Below, piece by piece: positions 62,757 through 64,000 of a stretch of DNA of 64,000 nucleotides. Position 1 is the stretch's first letter; the number at the start of each line of letters is the position of its first letter. The notes under the pieces were generated by a model that saw only the letters and a list, made by a program, of their open reading frames with translations, was not told where the DNA came from and did no database searches. Source of the DNA: Paraspadella gotoi (lineage: Eukaryota; Chaetognatha); assembly GCA_051294375.1 (NCBI GenBank), contig CM119270.1, positions 322,713-386,712 on the forward strand, read 5' to 3'. Both the position numbers and the translations under genes were made by a program.

Positions 62757-64000
62757 GTTACCTGATGACGGAAAATATCGGTGCCCAACTTTTCACAGCT
62801 ACGATCTCAATAGATTTTTCGTAAAGTTGGTTGTGAATTTAAAGTTCTGAGCCGAGATACTGACCTTAGCTATTTGCGTTTGTTTGTCATGGTTGATTTT
62901 TGTACAAGTTGTCATTTCGAACATAAATTGATTTTTACTAACTTTTTTCGACATGGCGGACTTTAACCTTAGGTAAAAAATAGTTATTTGAAAAAATATT
63001 TACTTCTTTCCACGATTATCAGAAAGCTCTTTTCATAGGGTTCTGCTGAAACCATGCTTCTTTCAATGATTTAAAGGTCGAATTACTGGAATACAGTGGG
63101 CATGCATGATGACAGCATCATTTTTCTCAGTACTTTCTTTCCTTTAAGTTCCAAAATTTTCATCTTTAAGGTCCTGGGTTAACTAGGGTATTAAAACGAA
63201 ATTGAACCTGAGATGGTATTTAATAGTCAGGAGTAGTTCCCATTTATTACCCCCTGTTGCGGTTTTTTTGCGGTTTCCTTTAAGAAAGAAATAGGCCTCA
63301 CCAGTTGATAGTTCATGCAAATTTAAGATAAAGTTAAATTCATTTTAATTATATTTGACTAAAATAAAATAACCTCAACCTTCAGTATTTAAATAAATAT
63401 ATAAGGATTAAAAGATATATTTTTAACTTTTCATTCGATTTATTATTTTTAAAAAAAATTGTTTTCTTCTATGAGAAACCAAAATATTTATCCTAGGATG
63501 TCAAGATCAAATTTTTAAATTGTTTGAAATATTTGAAACTGCATTTGAACATCTCGGTTTTCCTAGGGTTTCTAGTAGTAACGCATTTAAATGTACGTTT
63601 TAATAGTCAATTTTCATATTTCGTCTACTATGGTAAAGCAGTTTCCTTCGGTTTAAATATCAAAAGAGATATAAAGATAAACAAAACAGTAATCTTCGAA
63701 AATTTTTATTTTCTATATAAATTAACTATAAAAAAAGGATGGAAAATCAACTTTGCCGGACAAATCAATTAAAATAGTGGTGATCAATAAAAATATCAGA
63801 ATTATCTGGCCAAATGTCATAAGCAAACTAATATCAGATTAGTCGATAGATCATTTGTCTTAAGAAACTAACAACGGGAACACAGTAACAACGACAAATA
63901 TGCAGTGTAACGTTTCATATTCAATACAAAAAGAAAAAAATTCTTTAAGTTGAATATATTGTTAATTATTATAATTTACTCTTGTTTTTACTGACGACAA
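62757..64000. other. AT-rich unique DNA, no gene seen
   Basis: No tandem repeat, gap or convincing exon. The 82-codon frame at 63524-63772 is AT-rich with no splice or promoter context and no recognisable domain. Confidence 0.45.

Overview
This is a nuclear scaffold fragment from an animal, most likely an arthropod. It has thirteen N gaps (one of exactly 100 N and three of exactly 25 N) and extreme amounts of GA/CT and other simple repeats. Unique stretches are AT-rich. It holds a spliced gene with GT-AG introns, a TATA box and a signal-peptide exon, and there are no operons or bacterial signals. The arthropod assignment is inference from gene style and scattered TTAGG-like motifs, and the species cannot be named. 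Nearly all long open frames are translations of simple repeats, or of the N gaps, and are not genes.

The one well-supported protein-coding gene lies on the minus strand at 8129-9688. Three short exons joined by two phase-0 introns encode a 97-residue secreted precursor. It has a signal peptide, a charged helical propeptide, a Lys-Arg cleavage site spanning the last splice junction, and a 39-residue cysteine-rich peptide with C-x6-C-x5-CC spacing, as in inhibitor cystine knot (knottin) peptides. It has five cysteines; alanine sits where a knottin normally has its fifth of six. A TATAAATA box lies about 30 bases upstream of the likely transcription start.

Layout: 1-1219 is AT-rich with one weak two-exon candidate; 1220-1545 is a CACGTG-containing minisatellite; 1560-4840 is a large, imperfect inverted repeat centred on a 25-N gap; 5281-6250 is a gap; 6251-13027 is AT-rich unique DNA holding the knottin-like gene, a nested dispersed repeat and a 12-bp minisatellite; 13028-18000 has gaps, a 31-bp minisatellite and GA/CT tracts.

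From about 18.0 kb (clearly from 20.45 kb) to 41.13 kb (copy A) and from 41.33 to 51.99 kb (copy B) the same locus appears twice in direct, colinear order. Copy A is littered with small insertions relative to copy B and carries extra blocks (about 0.7 kb and 5.0 kb). This looks more like uncorrected long-read sequence or an unpurged allele than an old gene duplication. A second, smaller direct duplication (52556-55029 and 55130-57240) flanks a 100-N gap. At 59937-60870 a degenerate short-unit minisatellite is arranged as an inverted repeat. The last 1.2 kb shows nothing recognisable.

Because much of the window is repeat-derived or of doubtful base accuracy, most entries describe DNA structure rather than genes.
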